Shown: positions 1-11,385 of the stretch, piece by piece
How positions within the stretch are numbered: the first letter of the stretch is position 1
Layout of the letters: each line of letters begins with the position of its first letter
Assembly: GCA_951812925.1 (NCBI GenBank)
Contig: OX638372.1
Location: 48,201,722-48,265,721 of the forward strand
Length of the DNA: 64,000 bases
Origin: Calliopum simillimum
Lineage: Eukaryota > Arthropoda > Insecta > Diptera > Lauxaniidae
Direction: 5' to 3'
Notes under the pieces: generated by a model
Seen by the model: only the letters and a program-made list of their open reading frames with translations
Told to the model about the DNA's origin: nothing
The model's database searches: none
Position numbers and translations under genes: made by a program

Positions 1-819
1 TTGGATGTGTTTACAAGCCTAATCGAGACGCGGACATTGACTTTTTCATAGAGCTATTGATCGTGTGTGTTTGCCATATAAAAATTTTATTATAGCAAGT
101 GACTTAAACAGTGACTTGCTCACTAATAACCACGTTCTTTCACAAATGCTTTCCCTTGGTCTTTTCCTAGTAAAAACATACGAACACAATCTTAGATGTA
201 TTTTTCGTGAACGATAAATCAAAAATTTTATTACACGATCAAATAAGTGCTTTTGCGTTTTCCAAGCAGGATTTTATTCATGTTTTACTTGACTTTCCTG
301 CGAATTACGTACAACATACCTTTTCGTTTCGCGACTTCAAAAATATTGATTATGACAGACTGATGATGAGAATGTTGACTGGGGTGAAACTTACAGCATG
401 CCATATTTACAATACAACGAAAATGAAGTTTACAATACATTTGTTAAGTTAAAAACAAGAACCATTTCATGAAAGGCTTAGTACCGAAATAAAAAACATT
501 AATCGCTTAAAGCAATGATGCTTTTGCTCGCTGCAAAAGATTTAAAATTCCAAGCTTTTTCAAAAAATTTTAGGAAATCAGAATTTTACGGAACCAAGTT
601 GGAAGAGCAGCTGGAAACTAATCAAAGAAATTGGCATTGGTATATACGAGAAAAGCGCCTTGTCCTTTAATCCTGCCGAATTTGATAAGCTCAAGGAAAA
701 TTTTCTCACGATTCCTTCGCCTAGAGCTGACACTACTACAAATACACTCCTGCAACAAATACTAAACTTTTTAATGTTAACTGTGTTGAACAATTGGAAG
801 TTATAAGCAGTTTCTTATA
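1..819. other. AT-rich stretch, no gene recognised
   Basis: No coding frame, repeat or RNA gene could be supported here. Short open frames occur on both strands (for example 207-452 plus and 578-793 minus), but their translations show no recognisable domain and are rich in residues expected from AT-rich noise. Confidence 0.6.
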
Positions 820-1470
820 CAGTGCAACATTTTCCAAGTCATTGACGGTGAACTAAAATCCGTTTTAAGGCGTCGAAAGTACTCGCCGAAACAAGTAATT
901 CTGCCAGAGCGTTTTGCAAAGTTGACTCATATAAGGATTTTATGGTCATTTTTGCGATTTTAAGGCACTAGATGAATTTTTTTCGGTTAAATTTGTTCGG
1001 CATTTTTTTTCTTCTATTCAATAGCTACAACATTGCTGAAGTCATCAAAACAATATCTTGGCTCGCTACCGAGATTTAGTCATATGAAAAAATCGAAAAA
1101 TCGCTCAAAATCGCTCAAAGTTGCAATTTTCAGCTGGATAATTATAATTATAATGCTGAAAATTGCAACTTTTTACCTCAAATTGGATTTTGAGCAATTT
1201 TTCGATTTTTTCATATGGCTATATCTCGGTATCGAGCCGAAAATATTGTTTTGATGACTTCAGCAATGTTGTAGCTATTGAATAGAAGAAAAAAAATGTC
1301 GAACAAACTTAACCGAAAAAAATTCATCTAGTGCCTTAAAATCGCAAAAATGACCATAAAATCCTTATATGAGTCAACTTTGCAAAACGCTCTGGCAGAA
1401 TTACTTGTTTCGGCGAGTACTTCGACGCCTTATAACGGATTTTAGTTCACTTTTCATGTGTCGCACTTTG
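820..1470. mobile_element. Foldback element, ~285-bp inverted arms
   Basis: The sequence from 848 to about 1133 is repeated almost exactly in inverted orientation from about 1156 to 1450, around a short AT centre near 1145. Shared words include GAACTAAAATCCGTT, GCCGAAACAAGTAATTCTG and CATATGAAAAAATCG. Just outside the strong arms the ends read CAGTGCAACA (820) and, on the other strand, AAGTGCGACA (1470). These resemble the ends of the foldback at 19010-19665, so I set the element at 820-1470. No open frame of note is inside. No clear target duplication was found. Confidence 0.85.
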
Positions 1471-3649
1471 TAATTAAAAAAAAAAAATTTATTATTGTTA
1501 CTTTTATTATTAATAAATTAAAAGTTAATTTTACAACAATCAAGTCATTAGTACATCAGCAATAAGATCCTTATCTTTTTGTACTATTTATCCATCCATA
1601 AATACAATACATGTAGAACACAACAAATCAGCTGAAAGAGGAGGATTCAACAACCGATGAAATTGAGGAACTATGTACATCAAGTATCTCAAACAAGATC
1701 GCAAGCAAAAGAAAAGAAGCAAAACATCAAAACAACTGAATTATAACTTAAATGACATTTGAGGTTTCGTTTAATATGGCCGAATATATAAACTTTTTAG
1801 TCTTGGGAATAAACACGTAGTTTGATCAGTTCAGTTGATACCTTGCGAATACGTATAAAGGAATAATTGTAAATCAAATACGACAAAAGCTTGCTTTTAT
1901 CATCAGTTTGTGTATACATACAAGCATACACAAATAAATTGTAAATATGCAGCATGTTGCACCTACACATAGATATACTTGAACACATGGACAAGAACAC
2001 TGCGACTGCTTTACATTGAGTTTATTGATTTTTGTATTAAAAACTTAAAAGTTTAAATGGTAACTTGATATTTTTTCAAGCTCATGCGCCAGTGACCTCA
2101 AATAACCTTAAACTTTTGTGTGGAAATAAATTCCTATTGCGCCACCCATTGTTATGTGTTCATGGGTGGCAAACACAACAAAGACGAGTACTGTTGCCAA
2201 CACACCATACGTTTTTGTTGTATTGCCGCAAAAGGACTCGTCGTTTCAATTGATTTGTTATTCAATTTTGAACGCCACTACCTTTGTTGCTATAAAACCA
2301 CCTCCGCCACCACCACCCACAAGCGCCTGTCAAATTTTGTAGCAATTTATTTTAGTGCTGTTTGTGTCCCATGACATTTGAATTTTCTTTTTTTTTTCAG
2401 TTTTTTTTTTTATTTCAATTTAGTTACAGACTTTTTAAAAAAAAAATACACTTTCTGTTATATATATCCTTGCGGTTTACCGTATTTCCGCTATCATTTC
2501 ATAAGTTATCTCTGCCATTTTAACTTTTGGCATTTTGTCTGTTTTTCATTTTAATTTTCAGATTTTCATTGTAGCGCCCTACTGCGGAAGTTGATTTAAT
2601 TTTGAAAAATCAAAAATTCCTTGTTTATTTATCCTGCTGCTCTATTGGCTTGGCTATGAAATTCACTGTCTGCCGCAGTTTATGCAGGTAAAAAAACATT
2701 TCGTATTCAAATGGCAGCACTCCGACATTGTGCTGTAACCATAAAAAGGATGAACTCTTGGCTTATCTTCGTTCGTTTTTACACCAATTTCAGTAGCGTA
2801 TGTATATTATGCTAGTGGGCGCCATATTGTTTTTTGGATTTTGTTATTCCTTTTTTTTTTTGTTCTTGCCGTAAGTGGCTCCCTTCTTTGTTTATAGGTA
2901 TGTGTGTATGTGTGTGTGTGTGTGCTCGCAGGTATAACATAAAATAGCTTTCAACTGGGGTATCATAATTATTGAACACACCTTGGGGTATGTTAAATAT
3001 AGGACATTAATGTTATCCTGCTGTTATGCATTTTAATATCTATTTAATTTTATGGAGCGCAATGTTAATGTGAGTCATGTATGTTTTTAATGCGATGCTA
3101 AAAGGTTTTTCTATTTCATTTTAAGATTTTTGTTTTAACCAGGAACCAACAAAGTGATGCTTTTACTAAGGGATCAGTGTTTTAATATACCAAAGCCTTA
3201 AATGGCTCATAGATGAGCGTTGAAGTTCTTCTTCAATTTGTTTTATAAGGAAGAAAAATTTTTGCATTGGGACATTTTTTAAATGCTAATTTATTTCGAA
3301 ATTTAAGTAAATTAATTTAATTATTTTTTTCAAAAATTATTCATTTTTAGAAGCAAAATATGTAACTTTTTACAAACTTTTCAATGTTTTTCAAAAGAAT
3401 ATGGTTTTGTCTTTTTAATGGTGAAAAAATGTTCAATTTATCGAAAAGAACGCATTTCTTTGTTAATTTGACATGCTTAGAGAGTCAAAAATTCATCATT
3501 AAAATCAGTGAGGACTCATATTGCATATTTATTTAATTTTTGTAGCAGTTTTCTTTAGTTAAAAGCATTTTTTGCCTTGGGTGATCCTTAGTTAAATTTT
3601 TCCGAAAAATACTTTGGAGAAGGGTTCAAAAATACACATAAAAAAGGAA
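1471..3649. other. AT-rich intergenic DNA with low-complexity tracts
   Basis: No gene recognised. Notable content: a poly-A tract near 1481, a (CCACCA)-like run near 2300-2325, poly-T tracts near 2390-2420 and 2851-2862, and a TG run at 2899-2924. Confidence 0.6.
2899..2924. repeat. TG dinucleotide microsatellite
   Basis: A run of TG repeats with a single TATG interruption is read directly from the sequence. Confidence 0.9.
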
Positions 3650-3736
3650 TATAATTGGCTAATGTGTTCTAAGAAAATGTTCATTGTATGATTTATTCAT
3701 GACCTTGGGACAACAAGTTATATCCAACATGAGGTT
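3650..3736 (+). repeat. Dispersed repeat, copy 1 (partner at 57579)
   Basis: About 85 bp match 57579-57667 in the same orientation with moderate divergence. Shared words include GTGTTCTAAGAAAATGTTC and CTTGGGA. No ends or coding capacity can be defined from two copies. Confidence 0.65.
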
Positions 3737-3879
3737 TACAATGGGGTTGAATTTTTTGGACATAGTTTTAGGACAATCGCATCCAATGGGCTCGACAAAC
3801 TATCGTGCAACCGCTTGATAAACAGTTGAACAAGAATTGCATGCAGCAGCATGTAAGTTCCGGTGATACTATCGTTCTC

Positions 3880-4470
3880 TAGTAACCCAACGTGCAATGA
3901 GGTAAGACGTGTTCTTTAAATATTTCAGCCATCCGTGGACGAAACTGAGACTTTCAAGCAAAGCCCGGTACAAACGTATCAGTGGACAGTGACTAAGACC
4001 GTAGGTAGACTTTGTTTTCTGGAGAATTTCTTGACCCGACCCGAGAGTGTAGCGGTGGCGCGGGCTCTTGTGAGTAGAGAATAAAGAAGAGGCAGAGGTG
4101 GCGTGACTCTCTTTTGAATCCTGACGTCTGGACTGAAACACAGACCGGTGATGCGACAAGTCTGCAAGGAGGCAGTTGTGACACGACTCCTAGATCGGTT
4201 ATTATTCATGACTTACAGATATTTTCACTTACCCCATTAGTTACCCGTATTACTAAGCTTGTATTTTAATATATCTTAAGAGTGCTTTTTATGGAAAATA
4301 TAAGCAATGGAATAAAATTGTGAAATAACACCCGGAAAATTGTGAAAGTGTTTTTTTCATTGCGAGGAAATACATTTTTATATACGAACCCTGGGCACCG
4401 ACGGCTACACCTCGGCTCGCGGAGGTTTGCAACAGTGTAGAGTTTTGAAGCACGGCCGAATTTTAGTCGT
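3880..4470. other. Locally GC-richer island, unknown
   Basis: This stretch (core 3960-4200, then 4385-4490) is visibly richer in G+C than its surroundings, with words such as GACCCGACCCGAGAG and GGTGGCGCGGGCTC. Overlapping open frames of 60-101 codons lie on the minus strand, but none resembles a family I know. It could be a diverged retroelement terminal region or a host exon relic. Confidence 0.3.
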
Positions 4471-4669
4471 GCTTCACAACTCCTCACGATTTTTGAAAAA
4501 TCCAAGAAAAAGTTTTTATGTGCCAGCAGACAAAATATTCGATGATTTCTGATTTCATGCAAATCCTTCAACCAGGCAGTGTATTTTTAAGATGCTTTAG
4601 AGATTTGGTTCGAGAAAATGTGAAAAAAAAAATTATTTTTGTGGTAGTTTTTACCCCCAAACAAAGGGT

Positions 4670-5150
4670 TTTTCAAAACACCCCACTTTCGCCTACAATT
4701 AAGGCTAATAGTCCGCCATTGATATTTTTCCTCTAGTTTACATAGGTATTCTTCATTTTGGCAATGAAACCTTCAAGTGACTTTCCAGTACATCAGGGTG
4801 TCCAAGAAAACATTCGATAGAGCCCGTTGGTAGTCTACCATTGACTTTTTCCTTCTGATATACAATGTTTTTACTACGAATTTTTCAGGTGACTTTTGCC
4901 TGACCCAGAAAACTATCAGCTAAGGCTACTTGATAGTCTGCTGTAAATGTTTACCTTCCAGTATACCTAGATATTCTTCGTTTTTACTATGAAGCCTTCG
5001 GGTGACCTTGGAGAAGCTTTTGTTTCCGTAGATTGGTTAAGACTAGTTGATAAGTTGCCATAGATGTTTTTTCTTCTAGCATACCTAGATATTATTCGTT
5101 TTTACTATACAGCATTCGGACGACTCTCAGGAACCTTCGTGTATAGCATA
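4670..5150 (+). repeat. Degenerate ~115-bp tandem repeat, 4 units
   Basis: Units are recognised by a block resembling CCTAGATATTCTTCGTTTTT followed by ACTATGAAGCCTTCGGGTGAC-like sequence, starting near 4742, 4855, 4966 and 5085. Spacing is about 111-119 bp. The units are diverged, suggesting an old array. Confidence 0.7.
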
Positions 5151-6600
5151 AAATCTTTCCCATACTTTAGATACACTCACTGCCAAGTTTTTAATGCAAT
5201 TAGCCGAATAGTTTCTGAGTGATAATGCTTCAGAACCACTCTTTATCAATTTATTAAACGTATTTGAAAGTGTTCAGTCGTAAAAAATGCCCACTATTGT
5301 ACACATATCTACAAAATGGCTTGCAAAATATAACTTTATCTAACGAAAAGTGTAGCTTAAAAAGGGTCGAAAAAAGTGTCTCGGCACTTTAAAAATTTGC
5401 CGTTAAAAGTGTGGGCTGAAAGAGTCCTTTATAAAAAAATTTATAATAAAAAACTTTTGAGGTAGGGGTAGAATTTTAAGGTCGCAATACTTTGTACGAC
5501 ACTTTTTTGTGACAATTTTCGTTACATTCCGTTATATTTTGCATGATATTCAAGCTATTTAAATGAAATTTAGTACATATTTAGCTGGCATTTTTAAGTT
5601 TTAATATTTTGATGATTTGTAATATGCTGGAATCGAACATAAATACTATTCAGAATTCGAAAAGTGGACCACACTTAAGCTTGTTATAAAAAAGTTTGTA
5701 TGAAAAAATTCCTTCCTTGTGACTCATCTATCTTCCTATCTATAAAATTATTTGTTGAGCATGCAGCTTCCCTCTTTCGCCACGCTATGAATACGAATTT
5801 AATATACTGCCTTAAAAAATTTATTAGTAAATCGTCACCTGAGTTCTGTTTTGACAGTTCGACACTTTTTGATTTTTGACTTAAGACTAGATAAAACATG
5901 ATCTTTAGTTTCTGAGATATGTTGATTTTCTTTTCGTGGTTTTTCACATCAATTTTCCACATGATCGAATGCCGAAAATCAAGTAACGAGCTGTCTTTAT
6001 TATTATTATAAATGTTTGCTTCTATTTATGTTTAAAGTTTTCTCTATATGCATGGAACAACCTATTTGGCTATTTATATATATTTAATGGAGCAACGTTT
6101 CTACTTGACTCACTTGATAAAATATCAAATACCTCGACAAGTAAATAAATCCCATTTTTTGGGAATTAGCACTGAGTAAGAAAATTAATCAATTGTTTAG
6201 TTTTTAATTTCGCTGGTACTTTTTTGAGATTCACACTTTCATTTTAGATTTTCTCGAAATACATATGGTCAAAACCACAAAAAAGTAAACCAGAGAAAAT
6301 TTTTTTTTTTTCAATTTTTTTAAAATTTTTTTGCATGTGTCGAAAGATCATGTTTTGTACTATCTAGCGTTAGGAGGTATTTCTATATATGTGGAATAAA
6401 GTGGCACTTCCATTGGTTTTTCCAAGTGAACAAAATATAAAAATAAATAGAAAAATTTCAGAGCTCTGGAAAAAAAGTAAGAACCGCTAAATTCAATTCG
6501 CGTGGTGCTTTATTGTAGCTAGTTATGTGAAATAATACCATTATATGAATAAATAAATAATAAAATGCAAAAAAAAATGTTTTGGTAAGCCGATTTTAAG
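5151..6600. other. AT-rich stretch, nothing recognised
   Basis: No supported gene or repeat. An open frame at 5684-5962 on the minus strand has no recognisable domain. Confidence 0.5.
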
Positions 6601-6790
6601 GGAATGAAAACAGCCGAAATTTAAAGGTAACGTGGCAGATACAAAAAAGGAAAAAGTTTTTAATGGCGCTTTAACCGCCATCTAATTTAACGGCAATTGC
6701 ATTTCTGACGAACAGACTATGGATACATCGTGACTACACTTAAGTTTTAGCAATTTTTAGAAGCCTGCTTTCTCTAAAAGACGATAATAT

Positions 6791-7015
6791 ATGTGTAACG
6801 TGTCAGAGATTTGTCACAGTAAATTTTATATTTCGTTTTTTGATTTCAATCGCCAATTTGTCGCACAGGATCGCCTCACCCAGGCTGAAATGAACAAAGA
6901 TTACACCGAAAAGCTCAAAAAAGTTGTAACATTTGAGCAATACAAGAAGAAAAGTGCCGCTGCCATGCGATTGTATAACTCAATAAGTGAAAAAGTGGGC
7001 GTGGCACTTATTTAA
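6791..7015 (+). CDS. Unrecognised short open frame (weak)
   Basis: A 74-codon frame whose second half is hydrophilic and charged (a stretch DYTEKLKKVVTFEQYKKK near residues 36-53), unlike the surrounding noise. It is flanked by sequence carrying a recurring CGTGGCAGA word (near 6630, 7760, 7780 and 7968). I recognise no domain. It may be a relic of a transposon open frame, or an exon: an AG sits before GATCGCCTCACC near 6869, but there is no good donor. No promoter or start context supports translation. Confidence 0.2.
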   Translation: MCNVSEICHSKFYISFFDFNRQFVAQDRLTQAEMNKDYTEKLKKVVTFEQYKKKSAAAMRLYNSISEKVGVALI

Positions 7016-7429
7016 TTTCACATTTTTTCCACCCACCGTAATGTATTTATGTTCGCCATCATTCCATTAATTTTCATCAAAATCGCTTGCATAGTTTGTG
7101 AGATATGTATTAAAATCTAAAACCATGAAATCATTAATCCTTTGTATGGCGTTGAAAAAACCCTTTTTTGTAATGGCGTATATCTCGTAAAAAAGTAATA
7201 CAATCTAAAACTAGCGTCAGTATGGCTTCTTGTGAATACAGTTGGCTATCCAAATCCATTGAAAAAAAATCAATGGAACCCTTTTCTGCTTTTGTAATGT
7301 AGCTTTAAGTAGAACCCAAAACAGTGATTTTTTCATTTTTAAGCAAGGATAACTCAGGATCCAGACGTGATAAAAAAAAACCAAACTCAGATTCGTAATA
7401 AACAGATCTAAGTCCATCATAAGCTGCTA

Positions 7430-7610
7430 TAAAAAAACTAGGACGGAAAACCATGGTAGGCCTGGATGGGATATAGGGGATTTAAAAAAAATGGACCGCC
7501 GCAGATTCTAGCATCATTCCATTTTTAGTAACTTGGAGTCCTACCAATAAGAATCCAGGCTCAGATTCCGATTCTCATATTTTTATACTTAAGTCCATCT
7601 GGCGCCTAGC
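7430..7610 (+). repeat. Dispersed repeat, copy 1 (partner at 59936)
   Basis: The block with ACCGCCGCAGATTCTAGCA, GTAACTTGGAGTCCTACC and AAGTCCATCTGGCGC is matched in order at 59936-60075 (CCACCGCAGATCCTGGCA, TTACTTGGGGACCGCCTACC, AAGTCCTTCTGGCGC). Divergence is considerable. Confidence 0.65.
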
Positions 7611-8000
7611 CTAATGAGAAACTTGGGTAAAATGAAGCTTAAGGGAGGTTCAGCGAAGTAGGCATACATGATTTAATGCTCTTTTTCATTCTGTTTGTTG
7701 TTACGAACGTTCACAAGGGTATGAATACATTTTTTTATACAATTTTTCGGACGGTGTAGCGTGGCAGATTTTGTATGTCACGTGGCAGAGACAATATTTT
7801 TGCTCTTAAATTATTTCCACATAAGCTAAATAGATCATCATGAATGCAGTTATATTTATTCATCTTTCATTTCTAGTACATAAAAATTTGTGATCGATCG
7901 GTTAGGTAGAAGCGCAAAATTTTCGATGAATGTATGTGTACCTCAAAAATGACTTCCAAATTTGTGTCACGTGGCAGAGAAGTTTGACTGCTAATAATTC

Positions 8001-8892
8001 GAAAACCACACAATTTATAATAATTCTTTGTTCAAAGGAAATGTGTACCTCAAGAAGCTTAATAATATAAAATTCTTAAATCATGAACATTTCACTTATT
8101 TAACATAGATATGACCAAAAAACAGCGTATGGGGCACAATAGACGTAATTTTTTATTTTTAATTATTATTATTCTTATGTTCATTTAACAAAAGTCATCA
8201 ATAAGCATATAAACATTATCATAAATAATTTGAACATCATCTATGTATATTTATTTGTGGAAAATAATTCAGCAACGGTATAATAAATATGCCAACGACA
8301 TGTCAATATCTTTTATCTTTTGAATTTCTAACATAAATTCCTTAAAGCTTTCAAATGGTCTCTCGTGCAAATGCTCCACAGAGGGCAGTGCACATTAAGT
8401 AAAGTAAAATTTATGTTACAGTTGTAGCTTTTCTACTAAAACTATCGTATTAAATCATTTGTTAAACCCTTTTTAAGAACTTTTATTCCCAGTGCACGTA
8501 CACAGTATTATACATACATACATATCCAAACACACTTACACATAAACATTCGAGACATGCATGTATACCTTTTGAAAATAGAATGTGGCACCTTGTGTGC
8601 CATAATGTGAAAGGGTTAATGCACTTAATGTGCTTTTAAGACACATACGCACAACATTTACACCAAACCATTTCAAGCGGTACGGTGTATATTCTGTATT
8701 AGAGTAACGGCGTACTTAAAGCACTTTAATATTAAAAATTTTGAAAGAGACATCATCCGTGGCAAAGATAGAGATACTAAACAAAGTTGCTTTATAAAAA
8801 ATTAAAAAAAAAGATGGCAACATTTTGCTCTTTAATGACCCGTTATTAAAATATCAAAAACGACGTTAGACAGCTGATGGGGGAATTGCCTG
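8001..8892. other. AT-rich stretch, nothing recognised
   Basis: No gene supported. There is a short TACATACATA-type run near 8511-8524, of the kind common in fly intergenic DNA. Confidence 0.5.
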
Positions 8893-9478
8893 CACAGAGA
8901 AAAATAATAGTTCGTACTACTTTATCTCTAATAAATTTTCCTAGAATTTCATGTCAATATAGTGGCAATCTCCCCAATAAAGAAATTTAACCACACTATT
9001 TCAGTAAATTTTCGATTATAATTACAGTAAATTAATTTTTTTTTAAAAAATTTAAGTGATATTTACCTCACTGTAATTTTTAAACAAAAAAAGGAAACAA
9101 AAAAACGAAACAAACTGACCCACATTAGGATTCAAACCGGGGTCTGTCAGTGCGATATATAGAAACCTATTATTTTTACTTATAATTATAAACTTATTAG
9201 ACCTCTACAACACTGACCTATGTAAATAATGAAGACATAAATATTTTTACTAGAATTATAAAGTAAAATTGGTAATATACTTTTCTGGCGCAAAGCATAA
9301 TTAACTCTATGTATAGGAAAATGTAGGCATTTTAGAGTAAATATTACTTTATTATTTTATTTGTAAATATTACTTTGCGGAACCATCAAATAGTTCAAAT
9401 GAATGTTTTTGAAATTAAGTGTTGATTACCTTCAAATTTTGCCACTCGAGTTGAGTAAAAATTATAACACTAATTTAG
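8893..9478 (-). mobile_element. TIR element with tRNA-like module, copy A
   Basis: One of four related repeats. The left end reads CACAGAGAAAAATA; the right side reads CCACTCGAGTTGAGTAAAA and is truncated or diverged at its very end. Shared subterminal blocks include GATATTTACCTCACTGTAA and GGAACCATCAAATAGTTC. On the minus strand the centre carries a tRNA-like module (9118-9222) with a box A-like GTGTTGTAGAGGTC and a box B-like CCGGTTTGAATCC. No transposase frame is present, so it is non-autonomous. Confidence 0.75.
9118..9222 (-). other. tRNA-like (Pol III box A/B) module in copy A
   Basis: Reading the minus strand, GTCAGTGTTGTAGAGGTC is followed about 55 bp later by CCCCGGTTTGAATCC. The spacing and the T-arm-like end resemble tRNA internal promoters. 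It does not fold into a complete cloverleaf with an acceptor stem, so I do not call it a tRNA gene. Confidence 0.5.
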
Positions 9479-9721
9479 TAACTTTTATTTGAAAAATATA
9501 GTTCAAATATGGGCATGACATTACTGATTCACCTCCATAGTTTGATCAGAGCACCTACTTACCAAATTTCGTCAAAATAGCTTGTATAACTTTTGAAATA
9601 TCAAGAAAGAAAGTAAAAGAAACTTCGGAAAAGTGAAATAGCAAAGCTTAAAGTACGGTAACATTATACTTTTTTTCTTCGAAAAGCACTATACGGCTAC
9701 GAAAGTACTTTATCGGAAAGG

Positions 9722-11385
9722 ACTGTTGGAAAATGGTACGATCGATTCCACTCTGGAGGTTTTAATGTGAAAGATGCACCTAAATCTAGTCGAACATGCA
9801 CCGAAAAAGTCGACGAAATTCTTGAAAAGTTGGAGGAAGACTGACACATAACACGGTGTGCCTTAACCCGTTCTAAATCGGACGTCGTAGCACATCAAAT
9901 TTTTTTCCAGATTCTGTTTACTTATCGTTCAAATGATGTATAAAAAAATTTTCACTCGTGACTTTTCGACTAAATTTTGAGATAATCGCTTTTCCAATTG
10001 GGGCATTTTCCCATACAAAAAGAAAAAAAAAATTTTTTTAACTACGTTAAACAAAAATTAAAATAATCACAATCGATGTGTTTTGCAATGCTTAACGCGA
10101 ATCCAACCTTAAAATTGCTCTATCGTGTATAGTTTATGAGATATTGTAATCTAAATACCAAAAAAAGTAGTTTTTTGCCATTTTTTGAAGCTATATAACT
10201 ATGTAACATATCATTTATTCGTCAAATGTGGCTTAAACACTTGAAAGTCCCAATCTTTTGCTTTAAAACCTAATTTTAATTATATTTATATCTTCATGCT
10301 TCTAAGAGATATCGTAGACCGAAATATAGTCAAGACGGGTTTTTTGCACTTTTGTGTCTTTTTAGGTTAGGATATCTTTGAGGAAAAAAAAGACATCAAC
10401 ATAATTTAAATTAGGTTTTAAAGGCAAAGATAAGGACTTTAAAGTTGCTTACCAGATTTAACGAAATTAAAATTTCTTGCACATTTTAAACATGTTCAAC
10501 GAACCGACCATTTCAAAATTCAGCCGTATGCCATACACGTAACAACAACACTCGGGTGTCAAACGGCTGAATTTAGAAGTAGTCGGTTCGTTGAACATGT
10601 TTAAAATGTGAAAGGAATTTTAATTTCGTTAAATCTGGTAAGCAACTTTAAAGTCCTAATCTTTGCCTTTAAAACCTAATTTAAATTATGTTGATGTCTT
10701 TTTTTTCCTCAAAGATATCCTAACCTAAAAAGACACAAAAGTGCAAAAAACCCGTCTTGACTATATTTCGGTCTACGATATCTCTTAGAAGCATGAAGAT
10801 ATAAATATAATTTAAATTAGGTTTTAAAGCAAAAGATTGGGGCTTTCAAGTGTTTAAGACTCATTTGACGAATAAATGATATGTTACATAGTTATATAGC
10901 TTCAAAAAATGGCAAAAAACGACTTTTTTTGGTCTTTAGATTACAATATCTCATAAACTATACACGATAGAGCAATTCTGAGGTTGGATTCGCGTTTAGC
11001 ATCGCAAAACACATCGATTGTGATTATTTTAATTTTTGTTTAATGTAGTTAAAAAATTTTTTTTTTCTTTTTGTATGGGGAAATGCCCCAATTGGAAAAG
11101 CGATTATCTCAAAATTTAGTCGAAAAGTCACGAGTGAAAATTTTTTTATACATCATTTTAACGATAAGTAAACAGAATCTGGAAAAAAATTTGATGTGCT
11201 ACGACGTCCGATTTAGAACGGGTTAAGGCACACCGTGATAAGCAGTCGTGACATAATCTGAGTGAAAAAAATTTTACTGGCCGTATTTCACTATTTGCAT
11301 CTCTTCTGAAACGGAATGGTTTCAAAACATTTTTGCACAGATTAGTTACTGGTGACGAAAAACGGTTTCAAATCAGTTATATCTC
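9722..11385 (+). pseudogene. mariner transposase remnant split by a foldback
   Basis: The left piece (9722-9851) translates to WYDRFHSGGFNVKDAP and later VDEILEKLEED, the end of the mariner-family paired HTH DNA-binding region. The right piece (11238-11385) contains LLKRNGF, FLHRLVTGDEK, the segment around the first catalytic Asp of the DDD triad. A 1386-bp foldback (9852-11237) interrupts it. Removing the foldback and one ATAA copy restores HISSRDI across the join, a characteristic mariner motif. There are also a stop before HISS, a frameshift, and a deletion between the HTH end and the catalytic part. The C-terminal two thirds are missing. It cannot encode an active transposase. Confidence 0.85.
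9852..11237. mobile_element. Long foldback element, 675-bp arms, ATAA duplication
   Basis: The left arm 9852-10527 and right arm 10563-11237 are near-identical inverted copies separated by a 35-bp spacer. The ends read CACGGTGTGCCTTAACCC and its complement. The element is flanked by ATAA at 9848-9851 and ATAA at 11238-11241, and it sits inside the mariner remnant. No coding frame is present. The high arm identity suggests a recent origin or homogenisation. If transcribed, it would form a very long hairpin RNA. Confidence 0.92.

Larger units (their letters stand above)
6628..7980 (+). repeat. Recurring ACGTGGCAGA word
   Basis: The word (A/G)CGTGGCAGA occurs near 6630, 7760, 7780 and 7968, all in the same orientation. 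The clustering suggests subterminal motifs of a decayed element, but no terminal inverted repeats were identified. Confidence 0.35.

Noticed and set aside
44..452. Plus-strand frame of 81 codons near the left edge as a partial gene
   Set aside because: No domain and no splice signal support; the frame begins with a non-ATG codon.
2065..2374. Three overlapping plus-strand frames with a proline run
   Set aside because: They overlap in all three phases over a CCACCA-rich tract; none has start context or a domain.
4518..4736. Plus-strand frame of 72 codons
   Set aside because: It crosses from the GC-richer island into the 115-bp tandem repeat and shows no domain.
9852..11237. Mutator-like assignment for the long foldback
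   Set aside because: Mutator-like elements make 8-11 bp duplications; here the mariner reading frame supports exactly 4 bp (ATAA).
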